64,000 bases of DNA from Byssovorax sp. (lineage in GTDB: Bacteria > Myxococcota_A > Polyangia > Polyangiales > Polyangiaceae). The notes beneath the pieces were generated by a model that saw only the letters and a program-made list of their open reading frames with translations, did not search any database and was not told the origin of the DNA. Shown piece after piece: positions 1 through 9,092 of the stretch. Position numbers and translations under genes: made by a program. The stretch lies in contig JANYGI010000080.1 of the NCBI GenBank assembly GCA_025362495.1, positions 1-64,000 on the forward strand, written 5' to 3'. Position 1 is the first letter of the stretch. Every line of letters begins with the position of its first letter.

Positions 1-1145
1 GGCAAATCCAGGATCTCTCCCGGCTGCCGCTGGCTCCCGCGCGGTCTGCCCTCCAGGAACGGGAAGGCGTCGGGATCGAAGAAATCGCCCCGGCGCGCCG
101 GCAAGAACAGGCCGTCGGCGGCCTTCACGCCGTCGTGGAGCAACCGGAACAGGCTGACGATGCGCGCCCAGGCGCCATACCGATCCTCGATCGTGTCGCC
201 GTGCCGGTCCCGGTCCTCGACGAGCTGGGCATACAGGCGCGTGAGCGAGTAGCTGCCGGCGTAGAGCTCTTTGTCGATCGGCAGGAGATTCTGCTCCTCG
301 GCGAAGAGCACGAACACGCTCCGCATCAGCACCGTGACGAGGCCTTTGTAGATCTCGCCCATGTGGCCGCGGTAGTCGCCGAGGATCGCGCCAGAGGCGA
401 GGCGGTCGGCGTTCTGGAAGCCGACGAGCAGCGCCCGCAGCGCCGAGAGCACCTGCTCGCGGAGCGCATTGGAGACGGTGTTCTGGTACTCGCGGCTGGC
501 CTTGAGCAGGCCAGTCAGGCGTTTGTCGGCCTCGAGCGAGAGGAGCCTTCGCTGGTTGAGCAGCATGTGCAGCGCGCCGAGGAGCGGGCGGCCGTCGACG
601 CTGAGCATCTCGTGGAGGCGGAAGGTGATCCACCCGGCCGTCTCGCCCTTTGGCGCATAGACCAGCCGGAAGACCTTGCCGTTGGTCAAGAGGCCGACGT
701 GCACGCCGGTCTCGCGCAGGAGGCGCTCGAAGCGCTGATGCGGGCTCGCCGTCCAGCGCTTGTCGTCCGAGGCGGCGTCGAGCTCTCCCCCCCTGGGCTC
801 GGCCTCGCCGACGAGCAAGACAAACGCGCCGTCGTCGTCGGCGGACTTGACCGCGTACTTCGGGGCGAGGTGCTCGCTCTCGTCGACGGTGACGTGGAGG
901 CTCGCCGGCAGCTCGCGGCCCGAGACGACGTACTCGTCGGACCAGCCGAGGATTTCGCCGAAGAAGCGCGGGAGATCGGCGACGACTCGGCCCTTGCCGG
1001 CTTGCTCCCGCAAGGCCTCTTGCAGCTCGGTCACCGGCCAGGTGATGTTGGCCTCGGCCGCCTTGAGCGTGGCCGACGTGACGACGAGCCCCTCGGGCTG
1101 CGCCATCCCGATCCACTCGATATGAAGCTTTTCGTTGTGGTCCAT
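1..1145 (-). CDS. drmMI: DISARM class 1 adenine methyltransferase DrmMI (5' part, cut by left edge)
   Basis: The minus strand is open from an ATG at 1145 to the window edge (about 381 codons). It starts MDHNEKLHIEWIGMAQPEG and has later stretches such as VFVLFAEEQNLLPI and LYAQLVEDRDRHGDT that are typical of the N-terminal region of large type I/IIG-like N6-adenine methylases. The catalytic NPPY motif would lie outside the window. The start is 5 nt after the drmD stop, so the two genes form an operon. In class 1 DISARM the order is drmD, drmMI, drmA, drmB, drmC, and this gene occupies the drmMI place. Its expected role is to methylate host DNA, marking self while the helicase/nuclease complex blocks incoming phage DNA. 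Family and position are inferred from sequence pattern and neighbour; the missing 3' half prevents checking the catalytic site. Confidence 0.75.
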   Translation of the reverse strand, partial: MDHNEKLHIEWIGMAQPEGLVVTSATLKAAEANITWPVTELQEALREQAGKGRVVADLPRFFGEILGWSDEYVVSGRELPASLHVTVDESEHLAPKYAVKSADDDGAFVLLVGEAEPRGGELDAASDDKRWTASPHQRFERLLRETGVHVGLLTNGKVFRLVYAPKGETAGWITFRLHEMLSVDGRPLLGALHMLLNQRRLLSLEADKRLTGLLKASREYQNTVSNALREQVLSALRALLVGFQNADRLASGAILGDYRGHMGEIYKGLVTVLMRSVFVLFAEEQNLLPIDKELYAGSYSLTRLYAQLVEDRDRHGDTIEDRYGAWARIVSLFRLLHDGVKAADGLFLPARRGDFFDPDAFPFLEGRPRGSQRQPGEILDL

Positions 1146-1150
1146 GGGGC

Positions 1151-4100
1151 TCACGAGGTCGTCGGCCAGAGGTACACGAGGCCCACCCGCTCCAGGCGGT
1201 AGTGCTTGACCTGGTAGAGATCGCGGATGCGCTGCGGCTCGGTCTCGATCTCTTTTTCGAGGGCCAGGCGCCGCTTCTCGATGTGCCGCGTGTCGGCCTC
1301 GTACTGCACCTTTTGCTCCTGTTCGGCCGCGTGCCAGGGCATGGCGAGCTGGAGCGCGTCTTCCTCGGCGGCCTTGCGCTTCGAGAGCTCTTTGCCGATG
1401 GCGGCGCGCTGGGCTTCGAGGATGCGTGTCATCTCCACGGCCTCGGCCTTCGCGCGCTGCTGGAGCTTCTCCTCGGCGAAGACGGTGCGCCCGATCGCCC
1501 GGCGCTTCACGGCCTCCCAGAGGGCCTCCTCGTCGCGATGCGCGCTCTTCATCAGCATCTCGACGACGTGCGGCGCGACCGCCCCCTGGTCGCCGCGGCC
1601 GAGCACCGCGCAGAGCGACTCCAGCGCTCGCTCCTCGGCCTCGATGGTCTTGAAGGGCTCGAGGCGATCCGGCCCGTCGCCTTCGGACCAGAACGAGGCG
1701 GCGAGCAGCACCTCTTCGTGCAAGCGCGAGGCAGAGGCGCCGTAGACCGAGAGGCGGCCGAGGGCGAGCACGCGCTTGCGCGAGTGCGACGGATCGAGGA
1801 CGACCGTGACCCGAGCGAGCTTGTCCTCGCCGAACGCCTGCGAGCGAAACTGGCTGAGCGCGCGCTGGGTGAGCTTGTGCTGGAGGTGGAGCTGCACGGT
1901 CTCCGACGCGAGCGAGCTCGACGGCTCGAAGCTGACGGGGCGCGGCGGGCTCTGGTTGCGCCACTCCCACTCGGGCATCTTGCGGGTTCGAGGCGCGCGG
2001 AGGACGTCGAGGATGTCTCTCCAGGTGGCGTCGGCGCCGGCGATCTTGTCGAAGGCGGGGACGTCGTAGGTACCCTCCCCTGCCCCGGTCCCGAGCCGCG
2101 GCGAGAGCCCGGGGACCCCGGCCAGGTGGAGGCCGAGATCGACCACGTCGCGGAGGCTCTCGCTGCGGAGATCGAGGTGCTCGCGGGCCTTCTGCTGGAG
2201 CCGATCGAGCGTGTCGAGCTGGGCCTTGATCTCGCCGTCGCGCGCCTGCTCCAGCTCTTCGCGCACGGCCTCGGCGCGCTCCCCGGTCGTCTCGGGATCG
2301 GGCGCGGTGATCGCGGCGATGAGGGCGCCGGCCCTGGCCCGCGAGATCCCCTGATCGAGCGCGCCGGCGAGCCGCTTCTCGAGGACGTCGGCGAGCGATC
2401 CGAGCTGCTCCTTGATGACGGTGGTCTTCTTGACGAGCGCTTCGAGGACGCGATCCTCGGGCCGCTGGGCGTACACGAAGTAGTGGCACCGCACGACGTC
2501 GGTGGGCTGGAGGGTGCGATCGATGCGACCGTTGCGCTGCTCCATCCGCCCCGGGTTCCAGGGCAGATCGAAGTGGAAGAGATCTGCACACTGGGCCTGG
2601 AGGTTCACGCCCTCGCGCGCCGCGTCGGTGCCAATCAGGACGCGGACGGGGTGCCTGCCGTCGTTGAACGCCTGCTTGACCTGCTCCCGATCTTCCTCGG
2701 TCATCCCGCCGTGCAACGTGAGGACGCGCCCCTCGGCGCCCTCGCTGCCGGCGAGCGCCGCTTCGAGCTGGTGAACCAGGTAATCCTTGGTGTGGGCGTA
2801 CTCGGTGAAGATGAGCAAGGCGCCCTTGAAGAGCTGGCGATCGCTCTCTTTCGGCGCCGGGAGCAGCACGGGAGGCAGCCACCTGGCGGCGGCGCTCCGC
2901 CGGGCGCCGGCTCCGAGCGCGGGGAGATCCGGACACTGGTGCTCGCGGATCCAGTCGACGATGGCGCGGATCTTCGCGTCGGGCAGATCGCGCGCCCCCT
3001 CGGCGATCGTGGTCATCTCGTCGAGCAGCGTCCGCGCACGCGCGTCGTCTTCCACCGACGCGCCGGCCTTCGTCGCGCGGGCGACCCCGACCTCATCGAG
3101 CTCGGCGGTCTGCTCTTCGGTGAGATCGTCCTCGGCTTCTCCGGTGTCGTCGCGAAAGAGCGTGCCCTGGGGAGCGTCTGGAGAGCGGGCGTCGGGCGTC
3201 TCGACCGCAGGCGCGTGCGCGGCCCTGGCAGCGTTGCGCCGATGAACCGCGAGGGTCCGGGCGAAGGCCTCGATCGACGAAAGAAGACGCTTTTGCAAGG
3301 CGATCGTGACGAGCTTCCCGGCCGCCCTGGTGCGGTTGGTCGATCCCGAAAGCCGGCGCTCGAGGATCTCGGTGTACTCCGCGAGCTTCTCGGCGAGCAC
3401 CAGCTCGGGCGTCGCGGCGGGGAGATCCTTCAGATCGATCTGGATCGTCTTGCGCTCGGGGATCTGCGATCCGACGTGCTTGCGCAGCTCGCCCTTGAGC
3501 CGCCGGACCATCACCGGCCGGAGCGCCGCGGCGCGAACGGCGACCCCGCGGGTGAAGCGCTGGGGATCGAGGATCTCCAGCAGCGCCGAGAACGAGTTGG
3601 AGTGCCCGTTGTGCGGCGTGGCCGAGAGGAAGAGGCGATGCTCGAAGCGCCGGGCGATGTCGCGCACCGCCCGCGTGGTCTGCGAGTCGATGGCGTACCG
3701 GGACTCGGACGAGGGCGCTGCGGCGTGCGCTTCGTCGAGGATGAGGAGCGATCCCGGCGCGAAGTCCCCCAGCCACAAGCGCAGCCCGACGAGGTAGTCC
3801 TCGTCGCGAAGGAGCGCGTGGGAAATGATGAAGTGACGGTGGGTCGTCCAGGCGTTGACGCCGAACCCGCGCTCGCGCCGTCGAGCGTTGATGTAGGCCT
3901 TGTCGAAGACGACGAAGCTGAGCCCGAACCGCTGCAAGAGCTCGTCCCGCCACTGGAGCACGACCGACGACGGGCACGCGACGACGACGCGCTGGACCCG
4001 CTGCCGCAGGAGCAGCTCTTGAAGCACGAGGCCCGCCTCGATGGTCTTGCCGAGCCCGACGTCGTCGGCGATGAAGAGGTTGACGCGGGGGAGCGCGAGC

Positions 4101-4579
4101 GCCTTGCGGAGCGGCTCGAGCTGGTAGCTCTTCGGGACGATGCCGGCGCGCAACGGCGCCTGGAACAGCGAGGGATCGGTCGACGTGACGCACCCCCAGC
4201 GGAGCGCGTGGAGGTAGGCCGCGAACGTCCGCGGATCGTCCGGCACGACGCTCGGCTTCAGCGCCGAGCGCCCCGGAGGAAGGACGCGCGCGTCGGTCTC
4301 GGCGTCCCAGATGACGTCGAGCCGCTGCCCCTGGGCGTCGTCATCGACGCACGCGAGCTGGACGACGGCGGAGGTGCCCGGCGCCCTCTCGACGTCTTGC
4401 ACGAGGTAGGTCCGCTGGCGTACGCGGACGAGGCTGCCAGCGGAGAGCTCGGGGGCGTCGGTGATCACGGGGGGCGGAGAATCTGCGCCCGCGGGGATCG
4501 ACGCAAGCGCCACGTGCGGCGCGACGCCCGACGTCGATTCGAAAGGCCCCGTCGAACGACCTCGAAGACGGCTCACCAC
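1151..4579 (-). CDS. drmD: DISARM class 1 SNF2-like helicase DrmD
   Basis: This 1142-aa SNF2-family helicase is close to the family's usual length. The N-terminal module from about residue 46 (SAGSLVRVRQRTYLV, then DDDAQGQ) is the DrmD-type leader. Helicase motifs follow in order: Walker A DDVGLGKTIEAG (K178), LILDEAHAA (DEAH 282-285), LFLSATPHNGH (SAT 319-321), then the C-terminal lobe with LIFTEYAHTKDYL, the GGMTEEDR segment, IGTDAAREGVNLQ and WNPGRMEQRNGRIDR. DrmD marks class 1 DISARM, where an ATP-driven helicase acts with DrmA/B/C and the DrmMI methylase against phage DNA. The called start is a GTG at 4579, only 8 nt from the divergent receiver gene at 4588. An in-frame GTG at 4513 is an alternative because the conserved part starts later. 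A long antisense open frame over this gene is a composition shadow. Confidence 0.88.
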   Translation of the reverse strand: MVSRLRGRSTGPFESTSGVAPHVALASIPAGADSPPPVITDAPELSAGSLVRVRQRTYLVQDVERAPGTSAVVQLACVDDDAQGQRLDVIWDAETDARVLPPGRSALKPSVVPDDPRTFAAYLHALRWGCVTSTDPSLFQAPLRAGIVPKSYQLEPLRKALALPRVNLFIADDVGLGKTIEAGLVLQELLLRQRVQRVVVACPSSVVLQWRDELLQRFGLSFVVFDKAYINARRRERGFGVNAWTTHRHFIISHALLRDEDYLVGLRLWLGDFAPGSLLILDEAHAAAPSSESRYAIDSQTTRAVRDIARRFEHRLFLSATPHNGHSNSFSALLEILDPQRFTRGVAVRAAALRPVMVRRLKGELRKHVGSQIPERKTIQIDLKDLPAATPELVLAEKLAEYTEILERRLSGSTNRTRAAGKLVTIALQKRLLSSIEAFARTLAVHRRNAARAAHAPAVETPDARSPDAPQGTLFRDDTGEAEDDLTEEQTAELDEVGVARATKAGASVEDDARARTLLDEMTTIAEGARDLPDAKIRAIVDWIREHQCPDLPALGAGARRSAAARWLPPVLLPAPKESDRQLFKGALLIFTEYAHTKDYLVHQLEAALAGSEGAEGRVLTLHGGMTEEDREQVKQAFNDGRHPVRVLIGTDAAREGVNLQAQCADLFHFDLPWNPGRMEQRNGRIDRTLQPTDVVRCHYFVYAQRPEDRVLEALVKKTTVIKEQLGSLADVLEKRLAGALDQGISRARAGALIAAITAPDPETTGERAEAVREELEQARDGEIKAQLDTLDRLQQKAREHLDLRSESLRDVVDLGLHLAGVPGLSPRLGTGAGEGTYDVPAFDKIAGADATWRDILDVLRAPRTRKMPEWEWRNQSPPRPVSFEPSSSLASETVQLHLQHKLTQRALSQFRSQAFGEDKLARVTVVLDPSHSRKRVLALGRLSVYGASASRLHEEVLLAASFWSEGDGPDRLEPFKTIEAEERALESLCAVLGRGDQGAVAPHVVEMLMKSAHRDEEALWEAVKRRAIGRTVFAEEKLQQRAKAEAVEMTRILEAQRAAIGKELSKRKAAEEDALQLAMPWHAAEQEQKVQYEADTRHIEKRRLALEKEIETEPQRIRDLYQVKHYRLERVGLVYLWPTTS

Positions 4580-4587
4580 GCACTAAG

Positions 4588-4971
4588 ATGACCTCCGCCT
4601 TGAGCCCGAACTCGAACGCGAAACCGATCCTCTTCGTCGACGACTCCGCCGTGGCCCGCGTCGCGGTGAAGCGCCGCCTGGTCGCGCTGGGGCTCGAGGT
4701 CGTGACGCTGGCGTCCGTGGCCGAGGCCTCGGCGATCCACGGGGGCGACTTCGCAGCGGCGCTGCTCGACATCGAGCTCGGCGACGGCTTCGGGCCCGAG
4801 CTCGGCGCGCGCCTGCGCGAGGGCGCTCCGGCGCTGCCGATCGCCTTTCTCACGGCGGGCGGCCCCGCCGAGATCCTCGACGCGGCGGCGCGCCTCGGCC
4901 CGGTGTTCTCGAAGGCGTCCGAGCTCGACGACGCCGTCCGCTGGATCGCCGACGCGGCCGCGCGCGGCTGA
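4588..4971 (+). CDS. Single-domain response regulator (CheY-like receiver)
   Basis: This 127-aa protein is a lone receiver domain without an output domain. The acidic pair D18/D19 lies in ILFVDDSAVAR, the phosphoacceptor is D61 in ALLDIELGDGFG, the Thr is T89 in IAFLTAGG, and the conserved Lys is K109 in PVFSKAS, so it should be phosphorylatable. It likely relays phosphate between a histidine kinase and another protein; no kinase is adjacent. It is divergent from drmD with only 8 nt between called starts, so the two genes probably share or overlap regulatory sequence. A role in DISARM control cannot be concluded from adjacency alone. The start ATG at 4588 is preceded by a weak ribosome site. 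Confidence 0.85.
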   Translation: MTSALSPNSNAKPILFVDDSAVARVAVKRRLVALGLEVVTLASVAEASAIHGGDFAAALLDIELGDGFGPELGARLREGAPALPIAFLTAGGPAEILDAAARLGPVFSKASELDDAVRWIADAAARG

Positions 4972-5033
4972 GCGCCTCCGCCGCGGCTGGCATCGTTCTG
5001 GCAAATCCCGGGCGCGAGAGCCCGGAGAGCCCC

Positions 5034-5888
5034 ATGTCCCTCGATCGTTACCGAAGGCCTCGGCTGATCATCCTCCCGCCGCACGCCACGGCCTACGAGG
5101 CGGCGCGCGCGATGGCGGAGCACCGGCTCTCGACGGTCCTCGTCGGCGAGAGCGCCACCGTGATCGGCCTGGTCACGGCGCGGGATCTGGCGATCGAGGC
5201 GCTCGTCGCCGAGCTGGATCCGCTGGTGACCCCGCTCGCCGATGTGATGTCCGAGCCCATCGTCGCCATCGACGTCGGCGCGAGCCCCGAGGAGGCGGCA
5301 GCGCTGATGCGACGCCACGTCTGCCGGCGCTTGCCGATCACCGAGGACGGGATCCCCGTCGGCGTCGTCACGCTCGACGATCTGATTCAAGAGGGCGAGA
5401 TCGATCTCGGGCTCGCTCGCTCGGTCGTGATGGCCCAGCTCGACAGCGCGTTCCCCGATCGCGAGCCGGCCCGCCCCGAGGAGACCCGCGCCCGCGCCCG
5501 GCAGCGGCACCGCGCCCGCGCCGAGACGAGCCTCCATCGCCTGCGCCGCGCCGTCGAGCGCGCCAGCGGGATCACCGCGCACGATCGGGCCGAGCGCGCC
5601 CTCGGGATCGTGCTCGGCGCGCTCTGCCGGCGGCTCACGCCCGACGAGGCGCGGCACTTCGTGACGCAGCTCCCCTCGAAGCTCCACGCCGATCTCCTGG
5701 ACTGCTTCGACGGGCCGGACAAGCACATCAGCGCGCACAGCATCACCCACGAGCTCGAGACCGAGCTCGATCTCGATCTCGACGACGACGCCGCGGCGGA
5801 TCTCCTCGACGCGGTGTGCGCGGCGGTGGCCGACGGCATCTCGGCGGCGGGATCGAGGCGGTGCGCGCGCAGCTCCCGGCCGAGATGA
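5034..5888 (+). CDS. CBS-domain pair protein with C-terminal DUF2267 (3' frameshift)
   Basis: Residues about 8-130 form two CBS motifs (VIGLVTARDL and VGVVTLDDLI), which usually bind adenine nucleotides and sense energy state. Residues about 170-270 match DUF2267 (RALGIVLGALCRRLTPDEA, VTQLPSKLHADLLDCF). The frame ends at 5888 with an un-family-like tail. Frame +2 carries the expected DUF2267 ending GGIEAVRAQLPAEMKSLFP and stops at 5914. Adding one base in the GGCGGCGGG run at about 5842-5851 restores one continuous protein. The gene therefore carries a 1-nt deletion that swaps the last roughly 13 residues, or the sequence has an error there. GGAGAG before the ATG at 5034 supports the start. 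The CBS-DUF2267 combination occurs in stress-type proteins; the exact function is unknown. Confidence 0.8.
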   Translation: MSLDRYRRPRLIILPPHATAYEAARAMAEHRLSTVLVGESATVIGLVTARDLAIEALVAELDPLVTPLADVMSEPIVAIDVGASPEEAAALMRRHVCRRLPITEDGIPVGVVTLDDLIQEGEIDLGLARSVVMAQLDSAFPDREPARPEETRARARQRHRARAETSLHRLRRAVERASGITAHDRAERALGIVLGALCRRLTPDEARHFVTQLPSKLHADLLDCFDGPDKHISAHSITHELETELDLDLDDDAAADLLDAVCAAVADGISAAGSRRCARSSRPR

Positions 5889-6013
5889 AATCCCTCTTTC
5901 CCCGGGCGGCCTGAATCGAAGACCACCGCGGAGCAGGCGAGTTCGTGCCGGCGTCCATTCCGCTGCTCCCGTCAGCGCAAAGCCGCGTAGCACCGGCGTG
6001 CGCTGGCCGACCC

Positions 6014-6956
<943 letters not shown>

Positions 6957-6957
<1 letters not shown>

Positions 6958-9014
6958 TCACGCGCCGCGCCTGGGAGACGTTCCTCGCCGCCGAGTGCGC
7001 CGCGCGCCCGATCCTGCTCGTGCTCGAGGATCTCCACTGGGGCGATCTCCCCTCGGTGCAGTTCGTCGACGCGGCGCTGCGACGCCTCGACGGCGCGCCG
7101 TTCTTCGTGCTCGCGCTGGCGCGGCCCGAGGTGCGCGACACCTTCCCGCGCCTCTGGGAAGACCGCGCCGTCTACGAGCTCCGCCTCCCCGATCTCTCGA
7201 AGCGCGCCGGCGAGAAGCTCGCGCGCGCGGTGCTCGGCGACAGCGTGGAAGCGGAGACGGTCGACCGCGTCGTCGCTCAATCCGCGGGCAACGCGTTCTA
7301 CCTCGAAGAGCTGATCCGCGCGGTCGCCGCGGGCAAAGGCGAGCACCTCCCCGAGACGGTGCTGGCGATGGTCGAGGGCCGCCTCGAGCGCCTCGATCCC
7401 GCCGAGCGACGCGTCCTCCGCGCCGCCAGCGTCTTCGGCCAGGTCGCGTGGCGCGACGGGATCCTCGCGCTCCTCGGCGGCGTCACCGCGAGCGAGCTCG
7501 ACGCGGCCCTGGCGCGCATCGTCGAGAGCGAGTTCCTCGCGCGGCGCCCCGACGGCCGTTTTCCAGGGCAAATCGAGTATGTCTTCCGTCAGTCGATCGT
7601 CCGCGAGGCCGCGTACGCCACGCTCACCGAGGCCGATCGCGTCCTCGGTCATCAGCTCGCCGCCGGCTGGCTCGAGGGCGACGGCGAGAGCGAAGCCGCG
7701 CTGCTCGCGGAGCACCTCGATCGCGGCGGCCGCCCCGCCGAGGCCGTCGATCGCTGGCTGCGCGCCGCGGCGCAGGCGCTCGAGGGAAACGATCTCGCGG
7801 CGGCGATCGCCCGCGCCGATCGCGGCGTGGCGTCGGGCGCGGCCGGCGAGGTGCGCGGCGAGCTGCGGCTGATCCAGGCCGAGGCGCGGCGCTGGCGCAA
7901 CGAGAATCTCGAGGCCGAGCGCTGCGCGCGCGAGGCGATGGATCTGTTCCCGCGATCGCACCCGTCCTGGTACGTCGCGGCGAGCGAGCGCGCGAACACC
8001 GCGGGCAAGCTCGGTCACCTCGCCGAGCTCGTGGCGCTCGGCGAGCTGCTCCTCGAAGCGCCCGCGGGATCCGCCGGATCGCGCGACGTCGGCGCCCTGC
8101 ACCAGGCCGCGATCCAGCTCGCGCACGCCGGCCGCTTTCCGCTCGCGCAGGCGCTGCTCGACCGCATGGCCCACGCGGCGGCGACCGAGCCCGATCGCGA
8201 TCCGCGGGCCGCGATGCACCTGCACCAGGCGCGCGCCTCGTGGGCCTCGTGCCGCGGCGACGCCGCCGCCTACCGGCGCGAGACCGAGGCCAGCATCGAG
8301 CTCGCGGAGCGCATCGGCGATCTCCGCACCGCGTGCCTCCAGCGCTCCAACCTCGGCGACGCGTACACGACGCTCGGGGGGTTCGCCGAGGCCGAGCGAG
8401 CGCTGCGCGACGCGCTCGACGGAGCCGCGCGCCTCGGCCTCGACTTCGTGGGGACCGTGGCCCGGCTCAACCTCGGCGTCGCCCTCGCGTCGCAGGGCCG
8501 CGTCGACGAGAGCCGCGCCGCGCTGCGCGAAGCGATCGAGCGCAACGGCGACAAGGGCGATCGGCGCGTCGAGGCCGGCGCGCGCTTCTATCTCGCGCTG
8601 GCGTCGAGCCTCGCCGCCGATCTCGACGAGGCCGAGCAGCAGGCGCGCCTCGGGATCGCCGCCGCCGCGCACGCGCCGCTGATGGCTTACGGGCACGCCG
8701 TCCTCGCCCGCGTGCTCCTCGCCCAGGATCGATCGGCCGAGGCGCTCGCGTCGGCGCAGGAAGCGCGCGGCGTGCTCGATCGCCTCGGCGAGCTCGAGGT
8801 CGGCGAGTCGCTGGTGCGCCTCGTCCACGCCGAGGCGCTCTTCGCCGTCGGCGATCGCCGCGGCGCGATGGGGGCGATCCTCACCGCGCGCGACGTCCTC
8901 CTCGCCCGGGCCCAGAAGATCACCGATCCCGCGTGGCGCGAGAGCTTCCTCCGGCGCGTGCCCGACAACGCCGCGACCATGGCCCGCGCCCGGCAATGGC
9001 TCGGATCGGCGTAG
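6957..9014 (+). CDS. PknK-type AAA/STAND ATPase and TPR half of the broken kinase gene
   Basis: This frame opens with RRAWETFLAAECAARPILLV, then the Walker B-like LVLEDLHWGDLP, LALARPEVR and AGNAFYLEELIRAV, characteristic of STAND/AAA ATPases fused to Ser/Thr kinases. The rest, to 9014, is helical repeats of TPR type (for example RSNLGDAYTTLGGFAEAERA and RLNLGVALASQGRVDESR). The Walker A P-loop that should precede LVLEDLHWG by a few hundred residues is absent from the window. No convincing start codon begins this part; the first in-frame GTG is at 7020, inside the ATPase core. It is therefore best read as the downstream half of the gene starting at 6014, joined through a deletion plus frame change. 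As encoded it would not be translated unless the break is an assembly artefact. Confidence 0.75.
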
Positions 9015-9055
9015 CCACCGCGGCTTGATTCTGGCGCTCGCGACGCACCGCGCCG

Positions 9056-9061
9056 TATCCT
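9056..9061 (+). promoter_or_regulatory. Promoter-like -10 element (TATCCT)
   Basis: TATCCT followed by GCGCGGCCC lies 32 nt before the ATG at 9093. The same arrangement, TA-N3-T followed by a C/G-rich GGCC block, precedes the genes at 48853, 57313 and 59717. A good -35 box at 17-nt spacing is not visible, so this is an inferred element only. Confidence 0.35.
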
Positions 9062-9092
9062 GCGCGGCCCACCGGGCCCCGAGGAGACCGCG

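Noticed and set aside
1202-4591. A 1129-codon open frame on the plus strand over drmD
   Set aside because: Exact antisense of a gene with clear helicase motifs. It has no motif and the Glu/Arg/Leu-rich composition of a GC-rich shadow. The same holds for the open frames at 135-1202 (+), 6912-11264 (-), 55050-57326 (+), 58622-60529 beyond 59554 (-) and 61418-62485 (-).
6958-9028. Kinase frame continuing open to 9028 as one 1,000-aa protein
   Set aside because: After about 6950 the residues become Arg/Pro/Gly-rich with no domain resemblance, while the parallel frame encodes a clear ATPase/TPR protein. The opening is a composition effect.
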